Assembly: GCA_021816885.1 (NCBI GenBank)
Contig: JAKAWS010000001.1
Location: forward strand, 1 to 64,000
Length of the DNA: 64,000 nucleotides
Source of the DNA: Microcaldota archaeon
GTDB lineage: Archaea; Micrarchaeota; Micrarchaeia; Micrarchaeales; Micrarchaeaceae
Direction of reading: 5' to 3'
The notes beneath the pieces are model-generated. The model was not told where the DNA came from. It saw nothing but the letters and a program-made list of their open reading frames with translations, and made no database searches. Both the position numbers and the translations under genes were made by a program. This document shows positions 25,740 through 35,067 of this stretch, piece after piece (the stretch's first letter is position 1; every line of letters begins with the position of its first letter).

Positions 25740-26807
25740 ATGGCCGGATTCTCACCCGTAATAGGCAAAATATTCGGGATACCCCTGCAGCTGCACTGGA
25801 CGTTCGTGCTTCTTCTGATATTCTCTCTGATATCCCCCGCCCTCTTTGCATACATCGTTCTGCTCTTCGCCTTTGTCACTATTCACGAGATTGCGCACTC
25901 AGTCACAGCCAAACGGAATGGAATCGGCGTAAAGCGCATAGTGCTATATCCTCTCGGCGGCGGCTCTCTTATAGACATGAACAAGGTCACTCCCGAGCTC
26001 GAGTTTCGCATATCAATAGTCGGACCCCTCTCGAACATATTCATGGGTGGAATCCTTGGTATCATCGTCATATTCTTGCCTTCAGGCTACATCCACTCCT
26101 TTGTGCAGCTCCTCTTTCTAGTCAATATACTCCTTGGAGCTTTGAACATAATCCCTGCATTCCCTCTGGACGGCGGCCGCATACTTAGGAGTTTCCTGCA
26201 ATCCAGGTACAAGCGATTCAGGGATCAGTCGGACGCTACTTTCCTTGTGTCCAAAATCAGCAGCGCATTCGCTTTCGGCTCTTTTGCCCTTGCCATCATC
26301 TCGCTGTTTCTGCCTGGTCCGAGCGAATCATACAGGTTTCTTCTTTCCTTCTCTTTCTTAATCGTGGCATTCTACATATATGCGGGAAACAAAGCCGAGC
26401 TTTACTCCTCTTACGCCAACAAACTCGCAGATCGCGTCAAAATAGGCGACATCCTGAGCAAGGACTATGTGCTGGTTGAAGGTTCAGACCCTGTGTCTGA
26501 GCTTCACAAATACGCAAAAGACGGCGTTCTAAAGCCAGTGCTCTATAAGAACTCCGGAAAATACTTCATGGTTTCCAAAGTGCAAATCAGCCTCTCCCAA
26601 AAACGTTCTTCCGCTCCCAAAATATCTGATTTCGGAACCGAGATCCCCGCTCTCTCCCATAATCCCAGCGTAAAGGACATACTCAACGCGATATGGCTGG
26701 AACAGGCTCCCGGCGCCGTAGTGCTGAAAGGGGCATCAATCCGGGGACTTGTCACGAGACAGCACCTTGAATATGTGCTTGCGCTCCATTCATCGCAAAA
26801 GCTATAA
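25740..26807 (+). CDS. Site-2 protease (M50) with CBS-like domains
   Basis: An intramembrane zinc metalloprotease. The zinc motif HEIAH is at residues 49-53 in a membrane helix, and the third ligand lies in NIIPAFPLDGGR near residue 144. Several more hydrophobic helices follow to about 215. The soluble C-terminus (to 355) has the pattern of paired CBS domains, a usual addition in archaeal S2P that senses nucleotides. It runs codirectionally into smc. Confidence 0.87.
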   Translation: MAGFSPVIGKIFGIPLQLHWTFVLLLIFSLISPALFAYIVLLFAFVTIHEIAHSVTAKRNGIGVKRIVLYPLGGGSLIDMNKVTPELEFRISIVGPLSNIFMGGILGIIVIFLPSGYIHSFVQLLFLVNILLGALNIIPAFPLDGGRILRSFLQSRYKRFRDQSDATFLVSKISSAFAFGSFALAIISLFLPGPSESYRFLLSFSFLIVAFYIYAGNKAELYSSYANKLADRVKIGDILSKDYVLVEGSDPVSELHKYAKDGVLKPVLYKNSGKYFMVSKVQISLSQKRSSAPKISDFGTEIPALSHNPSVKDILNAIWLEQAPGAVVLKGASIRGLVTRQHLEYVLALHSSQKL

Positions 26808-26847
26808 AAACTTCGAGAATAAACAATAGTGCGATTGGTGTTTCACG

Positions 26848-29800
26848 ATGCCCTACATAGAGCAGGTCACTATACATAATTTTAAGTCGTTCAGGCATGC
26901 CACAATAAAGTTCGGAAAAGGGTTCAACTGTGTCGTAGGGCCTAACGGCTCCGGAAAATCCACGATATGCGATTCCCTGCTATTTGCTCTCGGAGAGTCT
27001 TCCCTGAAGAGGATGAGGGCGCAATCCGTCGAAGACCTAGTTAACTCTACTAACGTGAAAAAGACAAAATCCGCTGCGAAAACTCCTGTCATAAAGGCGT
27101 ATTCCAGCGTTCATATAGCTGAGATAGGTGTGGATGTTGCCCGCGCAATACGGGGCAACAACAAAGTGTCATACAAGTTGAATTCGAAGAGGGTAAGGAG
27201 GCAAGAGCTCGTAAGTGCCTTAAAGGCAAGCAACAGTTACGTTACAGAAGCCAATACTATAACTCAAGACGAGATAGGAAGGATAATGCATATGAGCAAA
27301 AAGGAGATCCGTTCCCTTATAGACATTCCTGCAGGAATAAAAGAGTTCGAAGAGAAGAAGACAGCCGCTCTTTCGGAACTTTCGAAGGTAGAAGAGAGGA
27401 TATCTACGGCAAGATCCATCCTCTCAGAACGGGCTGGCTTCCTAAAAGAACTGAAAAAAGAGAAGGAGACGGCAGAAAGATACGCATTCCTAAAAGATTC
27501 TGTCAAGTCGATAAGCTATACGATACTGCTTGAAAGGGAGTCTAGGCTCACGGCTGAATACGAGAAAACAGTATCAAAGGTCTCGGAACTTGAGAAGAAG
27601 GTAGAATCCTTGCGAGAGAAGACCATCGCCCACGATTCAGAGATCTCTAAGCTGTCCGAGGAGCGGATAAAGCTATCGAAGTCTCTGAACGAGCATTCGA
27701 TAGAGGTAAGTAGGCACAATCGAGATGCAGAGTCGGTATCAAAAGAGATAGCGGTCCTTGATTCTAAGATAGAGGCATCGCGCGCTGCCTACACCAAATC
27801 CCTATCGCAACTCGAGAGCTTAAAGAAGGAACTCTCAGAAACTGTCTCAAAAAAAGGACAGCAGGGGAACCTCATCGAAACAATCCAGAAAAATATATCT
27901 GACCTAGAAAGACGGCTCTCTGCCGCAGAGTCGCTCAGTGCGCGGGAAAATGTCGACATAACTAAAAGGTACGAAAAGAACCGGACCGCAACAGCCGATT
28001 ACCGGAAGAAGATTTCAGAACTGTCTGCTGAGATAGAAGAATACAAGCTAAAGCTCGGCGGCGAGGAACAGGAAAGGGCATACCTCAACAAAGAGCTGGG
28101 CGCCGTCAATAAATCTATCGCCGAAGCTACCGCAGCATACAGCGCATCTTCGCTTGAAGAACGGACGCTTGCCGTGGACAAGGCGAAAAAGCGCCTATCT
28201 GAAATTTCCGGGAAACTGCAAGACCTATTATCAGTTAAGGAGGGCACAGAGCGAAAGATAATAGAGACAAGGGAGATGATTGCGGTCCGCGGCGGCGATC
28301 TGGAAAAGACAACCCAACTGCTAAAGTCAGAACTGGCTGGCGTGGTAGGCAGGGTATATGAACTCTGCAGCTATGACGAGAAGTATGCGCAGGCAGTCAG
28401 CGCGGCGTGTGGAACCAGGCTTAACTACATAGTCGTAGACACGATAGATACAGCCTCGAAAGCGATATCCATACTTAAGAAAAGGGGGATCGGCCGCGCG
28501 TCTTTCATACCGTTGTCGGACATACGCTCGCCCAGAGCAGAAAAGGGTAGGGGCACGCCGCTGATAAGCGTTGTCTCATTCGAGAAGACTGTCCAGAAAG
28601 CGATGGACTTCGTCTTTATGAACACCAACATAGTGGAAACGATAGATGAGGCAAAACGCAGCGGCATAGGCAATTCAAGATATGTGACGCTCACAGGCGA
28701 ACTAGTGGAACAATCCGGGGTGGTAAGCGGCGGCCGCATAAAGGTCTATGCTCCGATAGGTCATCTCTACTTGGAACTAGAGAAGCTGAATGTAACGATC
28801 GCCAGGACGGCTGAAGAAGAGGCTGACGTTCATGAAAGAATGGATAAGGCAAGAGCAGAGCTCTCCAACGCAGAGCGCGACCAGATAGAATCGCAATATG
28901 CCGCAAAGAACGCGAAAGAGCGGCTATCAGACTCAAAGAGGCGCGCCGAGGCGCTTGAAAAACAGCTTGCCTCCTTAGCTTCCTTGTCAGAATCGGACTC
29001 CGCTGTTCTCCTTAACAAGATATCTGAACGCGATTCTTTTGCAGATAGGTGCGCTGTGCTGGAAACGGAGAATTCCTCTCTCTACTCGTTGATCACAAGC
29101 AAATCTGTTCCTGGCGGATCCGCCATGCCTGTCAAAAAAGGTGAACAGGAAGACCCAGTCAAAATCAGGGATGCGCTTAACCAATACAACCTTGAAAAGG
29201 CCTCTGTATCAAAGGAGCTAGAGATGCTGGACGGAAGCGAAGCGCGCCTCTCAAAAGAGATCCGGACTCTCGTTCATGAGACATCAAAGCTCTCCTCAGA
29301 CATTAAAGGGATGTTGGAGTCAAGGAAAGAGCTCGGACTTCGCCGCTCCTCAATAGAAAGCAAGATAAAAGGCTTCGATTCCGAATCCGGGAAGAGGTAC
29401 GCAGAACTATCCGAAATAGATAGCAGGATAAACGATGCCGGTGCCTCGAAGGGGCGCATGCTTGCAATGGTCGACGAGCATCTGCGCGCCCTTACAGAAT
29501 TGAAGGTGACCGGCTCACAGCTCAGTACAAGGCTCGCAGACATAAAGGCGGAGCTTTTCGAATACAAAGATGCGAAGAAGGTTGACGGCGACATGCAGGT
29601 TCTGGAGAAAGAACTCGCCGAGCAGAAGCGGGAAATCGAGTCTTTCGGCAATGTTAACATGATGGCTCCGCAGCTGTACAGGGAAAAGGGAATCGAAGTG
29701 GAAGATGCAGAGGCAAAGATATCGACCCTAGAGAGCGAGAAGGAGTCAGTGCTGCGGATGATATCAGAGATCGAATCCAGAAAACTGTCGGTATTTACGG

Positions 29801-30252
29801 ATACATTCAACTCCATCGACAGGAACTTCCGCAGCCTTTATTCAAAGCTCGGAGAGCCCGGAACGGCATACCTAGTATTGAGCGATCCTTCCTCTCCGTT
29901 CGAATCTTATCTTTCGATAGAAGTCTCGGACGGAAAAAACAAGGAAAGAATGGAGAGAAAGTCTGGAGGAGAGCGCTCTCTGCTTATAATTATACTAGTG
30001 CTTTCGATACTTATGAGGAACACAATGTCCTTCTACATATTTGATGAGATAGATGCATCATTAGACAAGCAGAACTCGAAGAAGCTCTCCATGCTCCTTA
30101 AGGGCATGTCTGATATGGCACAGTTTATAGTGGTGAGCCACAACGACATAATGATATCTGGCGCAGATACGATAATAGGAGTCACAAAAGGGGCGGATGG
30201 TTCAAAAGCCGTAGGGATGAACATAATGGAGAAAGCGATAGAGCACATATGA
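26848..30252 (+). CDS. smc: Chromosome segregation protein SMC
   Basis: 1134 residues. The Walker A loop GPNGSGKST is at residues 31-39, then long coiled coils surround a hinge at about 500-660. The C-terminal head has the signature KSGGERS near 1037 and Walker B FYIFDEIDASLD near 1060. The protein forms a dimeric ring that organises chromosomes. The length and order match bacterial/archaeal SMC. No ScpA or ScpB gene lies next to it. The signal peptidase gene begins 4 bp after its stop. Confidence 0.93.
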   Translation: MPYIEQVTIHNFKSFRHATIKFGKGFNCVVGPNGSGKSTICDSLLFALGESSLKRMRAQSVEDLVNSTNVKKTKSAAKTPVIKAYSSVHIAEIGVDVARAIRGNNKVSYKLNSKRVRRQELVSALKASNSYVTEANTITQDEIGRIMHMSKKEIRSLIDIPAGIKEFEEKKTAALSELSKVEERISTARSILSERAGFLKELKKEKETAERYAFLKDSVKSISYTILLERESRLTAEYEKTVSKVSELEKKVESLREKTIAHDSEISKLSEERIKLSKSLNEHSIEVSRHNRDAESVSKEIAVLDSKIEASRAAYTKSLSQLESLKKELSETVSKKGQQGNLIETIQKNISDLERRLSAAESLSARENVDITKRYEKNRTATADYRKKISELSAEIEEYKLKLGGEEQERAYLNKELGAVNKSIAEATAAYSASSLEERTLAVDKAKKRLSEISGKLQDLLSVKEGTERKIIETREMIAVRGGDLEKTTQLLKSELAGVVGRVYELCSYDEKYAQAVSAACGTRLNYIVVDTIDTASKAISILKKRGIGRASFIPLSDIRSPRAEKGRGTPLISVVSFEKTVQKAMDFVFMNTNIVETIDEAKRSGIGNSRYVTLTGELVEQSGVVSGGRIKVYAPIGHLYLELEKLNVTIARTAEEEADVHERMDKARAELSNAERDQIESQYAAKNAKERLSDSKRRAEALEKQLASLASLSESDSAVLLNKISERDSFADRCAVLETENSSLYSLITSKSVPGGSAMPVKKGEQEDPVKIRDALNQYNLEKASVSKELEMLDGSEARLSKEIRTLVHETSKLSSDIKGMLESRKELGLRRSSIESKIKGFDSESGKRYAELSEIDSRINDAGASKGRMLAMVDEHLRALTELKVTGSQLSTRLADIKAELFEYKDAKKVDGDMQVLEKELAEQKREIESFGNVNMMAPQLYREKGIEVEDAEAKISTLESEKESVLRMISEIESRKLSVFTDTFNSIDRNFRSLYSKLGEPGTAYLVLSDPSSPFESYLSIEVSDGKNKERMERKSGGERSLLIIILVLSILMRNTMSFYIFDEIDASLDKQNSKKLSMLLKGMSDMAQFIVVSHNDIMISGADTIIGVTKGADGSKAVGMNIMEKAIEHI

Positions 30253-30256
30253 TTGC

Positions 30257-31282
30257 ATGGCAGAAAAAAGGCGAACGTTAAGTATACACAAGAACAAAGC
30301 GGCCAGGGCGCAGCCGATGGCAGCCCCAGCCAAAAGGTCCGACTCTAAGCCCCAGATTCCAGTCTGGCCGCTTTACCTGCTTCTTATTCTCCTTGCCGCC
30401 CTGTACATCTTTGTAAGATTCACAGGTCCTATACTTCTAATACTTTTCATAGTCATAATCGCGCTAGAGATAATCAACATGCTGAGGAGCGGCACAGGAA
30501 GGCGGGCACTCGCTGAGCTTGGGGCGGTCGTCCTGATAATCGGGATTGCCTGGCTCGGCCTTATACTTGCGTTCGGAAACACTTCCCCAATAGATGTGGT
30601 ACCGAGCTGTTCGATGCTTCCTACGCTCCATGTCGGAGATGTGATATTCGTCAAGAGCGTTCCAATAACCGGCATTACCGCTCCACTGCTCAACGTAAAT
30701 GCCGCGCAGACAACCAGATTTATTGCTAACCTCACGTCAAACTCATACGAGTGCGTTGCGTTCAACCCGTCTAATCCGGGTGTGGTGTCGCAGTACGTGC
30801 TTCCGGGATACGCGGTCGGCCTTTACACATACAACAAGAAGACCGGCCGTTCTTATCTGAATCCAGAGCAGGCGGGCCTTATACGCTTCAATTGCGGCAC
30901 ATCCCAGATAAGATATACTAACGGCACTACCGCAGAGGAGGCTGCCCTTGCCTCGATAACAGTTGCAAACCAGACAATATATCCGAACCTCAACAACAGC
31001 ATAATAGTATATAGGACAGTCAAGAACGACAGCTTCTATGCGGCCGGTGACACATACGTTGTGCACAGAGCGTACGCCATACTCGATGCGAACGGCACAT
31101 ATTACGTGCTCACAAAAGGCGACAACAATCCCGGCCTCGATATACAGTACATCAACGTTCCGCCTAACACGTCCCAGATAGATGGAAAGGTGATATTCTC
31201 TATACCATATCTAGGTTATGTGAAGCTTGCGCTGAGCGGCGTGAACCAGAATGCAGGCTGCAGCCACCAGTTTGTAAACTAA
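30257..31282 (+). CDS. Signal peptidase I (S26B type), extended
   Basis: 341 residues. A basic N-terminus precedes two or three membrane helices (about 35-108). The catalytic Ser is in VPSCSMLPTLHVGDVIFVK near residue 120. The downstream VVHRAYAI supplies the histidine used in archaeal enzymes in place of Lys, and LTKGDNNPGLD the acidic residue. About 130 residues separate these motifs, far longer than the usual spacing, and form a Thr/Asn-rich external insert. A C-terminal hydrophobic segment may re-enter the membrane. Confidence 0.82.
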   Translation: MAEKRRTLSIHKNKAARAQPMAAPAKRSDSKPQIPVWPLYLLLILLAALYIFVRFTGPILLILFIVIIALEIINMLRSGTGRRALAELGAVVLIIGIAWLGLILAFGNTSPIDVVPSCSMLPTLHVGDVIFVKSVPITGITAPLLNVNAAQTTRFIANLTSNSYECVAFNPSNPGVVSQYVLPGYAVGLYTYNKKTGRSYLNPEQAGLIRFNCGTSQIRYTNGTTAEEAALASITVANQTIYPNLNNSIIVYRTVKNDSFYAAGDTYVVHRAYAILDANGTYYVLTKGDNNPGLDIQYINVPPNTSQIDGKVIFSIPYLGYVKLALSGVNQNAGCSHQFVN

Positions 31283-31322
31283 GCTCCCAGTCACAAATCT
31301 ATATAAACCCTTCTGCAAAATA

Positions 31323-31418
31323 ATGAATGTGTTTTATACTTTTATCTCTCTGTGTTTTACGAGGGTAATGTTGCGCGCAGGCGCATGCCGCTGTGCGAAC
31401 AGCAAAAGTGTGTTCTGA
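31323..31418 (+). CDS. Possible 31-residue leader ORF before rpl30e
   Basis: A TATA box (CTATATAAACC, about 31299-31308) predicts transcription starting at about 31323-31330. An ATG at 31323 opens a 31-codon frame whose TGA (31416-31418) directly abuts the ATG of rpl30e. rpl30e has no ribosome-binding site of its own, so coupled re-initiation after a leaderless upstream ORF is plausible. The peptide is Cys-rich (ACRCANSKSVF at its end). Confidence 0.4.
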   Translation: MNVFYTFISLCFTRVMLRAGACRCANSKSVF

Positions 31419-31718
31419 ATGGCAAATCTTGTCAATGACATAAGGCTCGCCGTGGATAGCGGAAAGACAGCGGTAGGCGTGCGCGATGTGACGCGCGCAA
31501 TCGTATCAGACTCCGCCAAACTTATAGTAGTATCCTCAAAGTTGGATCAATCGTCCCTAGACGACATAAAGCACCTTGCAGGCATATCTGGGATTCCCGT
31601 AATCGTCTACGACGCTGACTCAATGGCGCTTGGAACGGTTTGCGGTAAGCCCTTTTCCGTGGCGGCCGTGGCCGTCGTAGATCCAGGCAACTCAAAGATA
31701 CTAGAGGAAAAATATTGA
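31419..31718 (+). CDS. rpl30e: Ribosomal protein L30e
   Basis: 99 residues of the L7Ae/L30e fold, found only in archaea and eukaryotes: LAVDSGKTAVGVRDVTRAI, then AKLIVVSSKLD, then GIPVIVYDADSMALGTVCGKP. It binds large-subunit rRNA at a kink turn. It starts the S12-S7-EF-2 cluster; the NusA-like gene usually found between L30e and S12 is missing. Confidence 0.93.
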   Translation: MANLVNDIRLAVDSGKTAVGVRDVTRAIVSDSAKLIVVSSKLDQSSLDDIKHLAGISGIPVIVYDADSMALGTVCGKPFSVAAVAVVDPGNSKILEEKY

Positions 31719-31730
31719 TCAGGTAATCTT

Positions 31731-32159
31731 ATGCCAAACGGTGAATTTGCTGCTCGAAAGCTCGTAAGACAGAGAAAACATCAGCGCCTTCTTAAGAAGT
31801 CGTTCAAGAGAGACTATTTCAATCTGAAGGCAAAGTACGACCCGGTCGGGGTAGTCCCGCGCGCAAAGGGCATAGTCCTCAAGACGTTCGCTGTGGAACA
31901 GAAGCAACCAAGTTCTGGCCAGATAAAATGCGTGAGGGTGCAGCTTATAAAGAACTCCAAGCTAGTCGGTGCGTTCGTGCCCGGCAACCACGGAATAGAG
32001 CAGATAGCCGAGCATGACGAGGTAACTATAGAGGGGCTCGGAGGCTCGCAAAGAGGACAGATGGGTCACATACCCGGCATGAGATACAAGGTCGTTGAGG
32101 TCAACGGCACGAACCTAAGGAAAATACTAGAAGGGAAGAGAGAGAAGCCAAAGAGATGA
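31731..32159 (+). CDS. rps12: Ribosomal protein S12 (uS12)
   Basis: 142 residues with the conserved decoding-centre loops: KQPSSGQIKCVRVQLIKN and FVPGNHGIEQIAEHDEV, and GGSQRGQMGHIPGMRYKVV. Length and sequence match archaeal uS12. It sits 12 bp after rpl30e and overlaps the start of rps7 by 4 bp. Confidence 0.95.
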   Translation: MPNGEFAARKLVRQRKHQRLLKKSFKRDYFNLKAKYDPVGVVPRAKGIVLKTFAVEQKQPSSGQIKCVRVQLIKNSKLVGAFVPGNHGIEQIAEHDEVTIEGLGGSQRGQMGHIPGMRYKVVEVNGTNLRKILEGKREKPKR

Positions 32160-32860
32160 TTATTATGCAGGAAAAGCAGCAGCAACAGCAACAGGCAAAG
32201 AGAAGGAGGGCGCCAGTACCTGTGCCCAAGCCAGTCAAAACATACACGGAGTTCAACAATCAGCTGCTTTTCGGGAAGTACAGCTATTCTGAGATAGAGG
32301 TAAAAGATCCCAGCCTTAAAAGCTACATAAACCTAAAACCGTTGGTCCAACCCTCCACATTCAGGAACAACAGCAAGAAGATGTTCTCAAAGGCTGAAAT
32401 CAGCGTCGTGGAGCGTCTGGTAAACTCGCTGATGAGAGGAGGGACAGGCAAAAAGGTGGGCGGCCATGTGATAAGGACGGAAGGCCGTCTGCAAGGCAAG
32501 AAGCTAAAGGTCATACATATAGTCAACGAAGCGTTCGCGATAGTCCAAAATAAGACAAATTCAAATCCAATTCAGATTCTCGTGACTGCGCTGGAGAACA
32601 GCGCTCCGATAGAAGACACAACGAGAATCAGACAAGGAGGCACTACATCTACGATATCGGTAGACATTAGCGCAAGCAGAAGGCTGGACATAGCGCTGAA
32701 GAATGTGGCGCTTGCATCGATAATCGGCGCATTCAACAAGAAGAAGAGGATTGCCGAGGCGCTGGCAGACGAACTGATGATGGCAGCAAGAGGGGATGTC
32801 AACAGCTACGCTATACGCATCAAGAACGACAAGGATAGGATGGCGAAGAGCGCGAGATAA
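32156..32860 (+). CDS. rps7: Ribosomal protein S7 (uS7)
   Basis: 234 residues. The core is conserved: VERLVNSLMRGGTGKKVGGH, then NPIQILVTALENSAPIEDTTRIRQGG, and ISASRRLDIALKNVA. A Gln-rich, basic N-terminal extension (six consecutive Gln) precedes the core. Two starts are possible (32156 and 32165). It binds 16S rRNA in the small-subunit head and is cotranscribed with S12 and EF-2. Confidence 0.94.
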   Translation: MIIMQEKQQQQQQAKRRRAPVPVPKPVKTYTEFNNQLLFGKYSYSEIEVKDPSLKSYINLKPLVQPSTFRNNSKKMFSKAEISVVERLVNSLMRGGTGKKVGGHVIRTEGRLQGKKLKVIHIVNEAFAIVQNKTNSNPIQILVTALENSAPIEDTTRIRQGGTTSTISVDISASRRLDIALKNVALASIIGAFNKKKRIAEALADELMMAARGDVNSYAIRIKNDKDRMAKSAR

Positions 32861-32873
32861 CCTGATGATTCTT

Positions 32874-35066
32874 ATGGTTAGAAAGGAGTATGTTGTAGAA
32901 GAAATAACCAAGATAATGAGCGACAGCAAGTGCATCCGCGATGTAGCGATAATCGCCCATGTGCATCATGGAAAGACTGCGCTGACCGACTCACTGCTTG
33001 CAAGGGCGGGACTCATTTCCCCTTCGATAGCAGGCGATATCCTATACACCAACTACGAGGAGATAGAGAAGGAACGCCGAATGACAATCAAATCCGCCAA
33101 CATATCCCTTGGCTTTGATTACAGGGATAACCAGTACATAATAAACCTGATAGACACTCCGGGACATGTAGACTTTGGAGGCCATGTCACAAGGTCTATG
33201 AGGGCTGTCGACGGAGTAGTGCTTGTAGTGGATCCTGTCGAAGGGGTAATGCCGCAGACAGAGACTGTGCTCAGGCAGGCGATGAAGGAGAAGGCGAAGC
33301 CTATTCTCTTCGTAAACAAGGTAGATCGGCTTCTCAACGAGTTAAAGCTTACAAAAGAGCAGACGTTCGAGCGCCTTTTCAAGCTCGTGAACGACATAAA
33401 CTCGCTTATAGACAAATACGCTCCGGAGGAGTTTGTCGACAAATGGAAGCTGAGTGTAGACAATGGGAGCGTAGCTTTTGGTTCTGCAGTGAAGCGCTGG
33501 GCGATATCGAAGCCCATTATGGAAAAATATAATACCACCTTCAAGCAAATATTCGAATTGACTGAGAAGGGGGATGAGAAAGGCTTGCAGGAGATTGCCC
33601 CGATAGACGAATGCATACTTATAATGATGATAGAGCATCTTCCATCTCCGGACACGGCCCAAAAGTACAGGATCCCGCAAATATGGCACGGTGACCTCGA
33701 GAGCGAGGCCGGGAAGTCGATGCTGGCATGCGACATAAACGCGAAGGCAAACATGGTAGTCTTCAACATAATGAATGACCCCCACAGCGGTGCCATACCC
33801 GTTGCCCGCGTCTTCTCCGGAACCGTGGAAAAGGGGAAGGAGCTGCATATATCAGGAAGCCAGTTCACCACGAAGGTGCAGCAGATAGGCATATACATGG
33901 GACCGGACAGGGTCAACGTCGACAGAGTGCCCGCGGGCAATATAGTCGCGCTTGTAGGAATGAAAGAAGCAAATGTTGGAGATACATTGAGCGAGGATCT
34001 CATAGAACAATTCATCCAGATAACCCACCACTCAAAACCAGTAGTCACAAAGGCGATAGAGGCCAAGGACAGCAGAGACACAGCCAAACTCATCAATGCG
34101 CTTCGTGAACTCACAAAAAGCGATCCTACCATTGTGGCGGAGATAAACCCCGAGACTGGCGAGCACCTCGTCAGCGGTATGGGAGAGCTTCAGCTGGAGA
34201 CCATCGAGACAAAGATAAGGGACAATTTCAAGGTGCCGATAATAACAAGTCCTCCAATCATCATATATAGGGAGACGATAAACGGGAAGGCCGGCCCGAT
34301 AGAGGGAAAGTCTCCGAACAGACATACAAAATTCTACATAACCGTAGAGCCGCTGAGCGAACGGCTCCAGAGCGCGATAGATGATGGCGATATAAAAGAA
34401 GGGAAGCCGAAGGGAGCGGCTGGCGTAGAGACGCTCATAAACTTCGGGCTTGACAGGCAGATAGCGAAGAACACAGTCTATATATCCAACAAATCGATAC
34501 TCGCTGACATGACACACGGTGTACAGTACATGAACGAGGTCATGGAACTCCTTATCAATGGATTTGAATCGGCCGTGAAGGATGGGCCTCTTGCCAGAGA
34601 GAAAGTGGCAGGATTGCTCGTATCGATAGTAGATGCGAGCATACACGAAGACCCAGTCCATAGAGGTCCAGCACAGATAATACCAGCGATAAGGAACGCG
34701 ATATACGCCGGAATGCTAATTTCCGGCATAACCCTTCAGGAACCGAAGCAGATATTCACGATACAGATACCTCAGGATTATATGTCTCCGATAATAACCC
34801 TTCTCCAAGGAAAGAGGGGGCAGGTAACGGAAGTGCTTCAAGACAGAGAGGAGATAACGATAAAGGCTAAACTCCCGGTAGCGGAGACGCTTAAGGGATT
34901 CTCCAATGACATGCGCGGGCTTACGCAAGGAAGGGCGATATGGTACCAGGAGTATGCGGGTTATGAGAAAATGCCCGCAGAACTCCAACAAAAGGTAGTG
35001 CGCGAAGTAAGGGAGCGCAAGGGCGTTCCCCCAGAACCTCCGACAGCCAACGACTTCCTTCTCTGA
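32874..35066 (+). CDS. fusA: Translation elongation factor 2 (aEF-2)
   Basis: Drives ribosomal translocation with GTP. 730 residues from the ATG at 32874 (MVRKEYVVEE), which fits archaeal EF-2; earlier in-frame starts overlap rps7 or add three residues. G motifs: AHVHHGKT at residues 28-35, IDTPGHVDFGG, and FVNKVDRL. The first motif has His31 where EF-2 proteins nearly always have Asp (AHVDHGKT). The diphthamide loop HEDPVHRGPAQ is intact, with His596 the expected modified residue. The modifying ligase Dph6 is encoded at 48644-49306. Confidence 0.95.
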   Translation: MVRKEYVVEEITKIMSDSKCIRDVAIIAHVHHGKTALTDSLLARAGLISPSIAGDILYTNYEEIEKERRMTIKSANISLGFDYRDNQYIINLIDTPGHVDFGGHVTRSMRAVDGVVLVVDPVEGVMPQTETVLRQAMKEKAKPILFVNKVDRLLNELKLTKEQTFERLFKLVNDINSLIDKYAPEEFVDKWKLSVDNGSVAFGSAVKRWAISKPIMEKYNTTFKQIFELTEKGDEKGLQEIAPIDECILIMMIEHLPSPDTAQKYRIPQIWHGDLESEAGKSMLACDINAKANMVVFNIMNDPHSGAIPVARVFSGTVEKGKELHISGSQFTTKVQQIGIYMGPDRVNVDRVPAGNIVALVGMKEANVGDTLSEDLIEQFIQITHHSKPVVTKAIEAKDSRDTAKLINALRELTKSDPTIVAEINPETGEHLVSGMGELQLETIETKIRDNFKVPIITSPPIIIYRETINGKAGPIEGKSPNRHTKFYITVEPLSERLQSAIDDGDIKEGKPKGAAGVETLINFGLDRQIAKNTVYISNKSILADMTHGVQYMNEVMELLINGFESAVKDGPLAREKVAGLLVSIVDASIHEDPVHRGPAQIIPAIRNAIYAGMLISGITLQEPKQIFTIQIPQDYMSPIITLLQGKRGQVTEVLQDREEITIKAKLPVAETLKGFSNDMRGLTQGRAIWYQEYAGYEKMPAELQQKVVREVRERKGVPPEPPTANDFLL

Positions 35067-35067
35067 G

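Noticed and set aside
33119-34132. 337-codon minus-strand frame
   Set aside because: It lies antisense to EF-2 and reflects codon bias of that gene.
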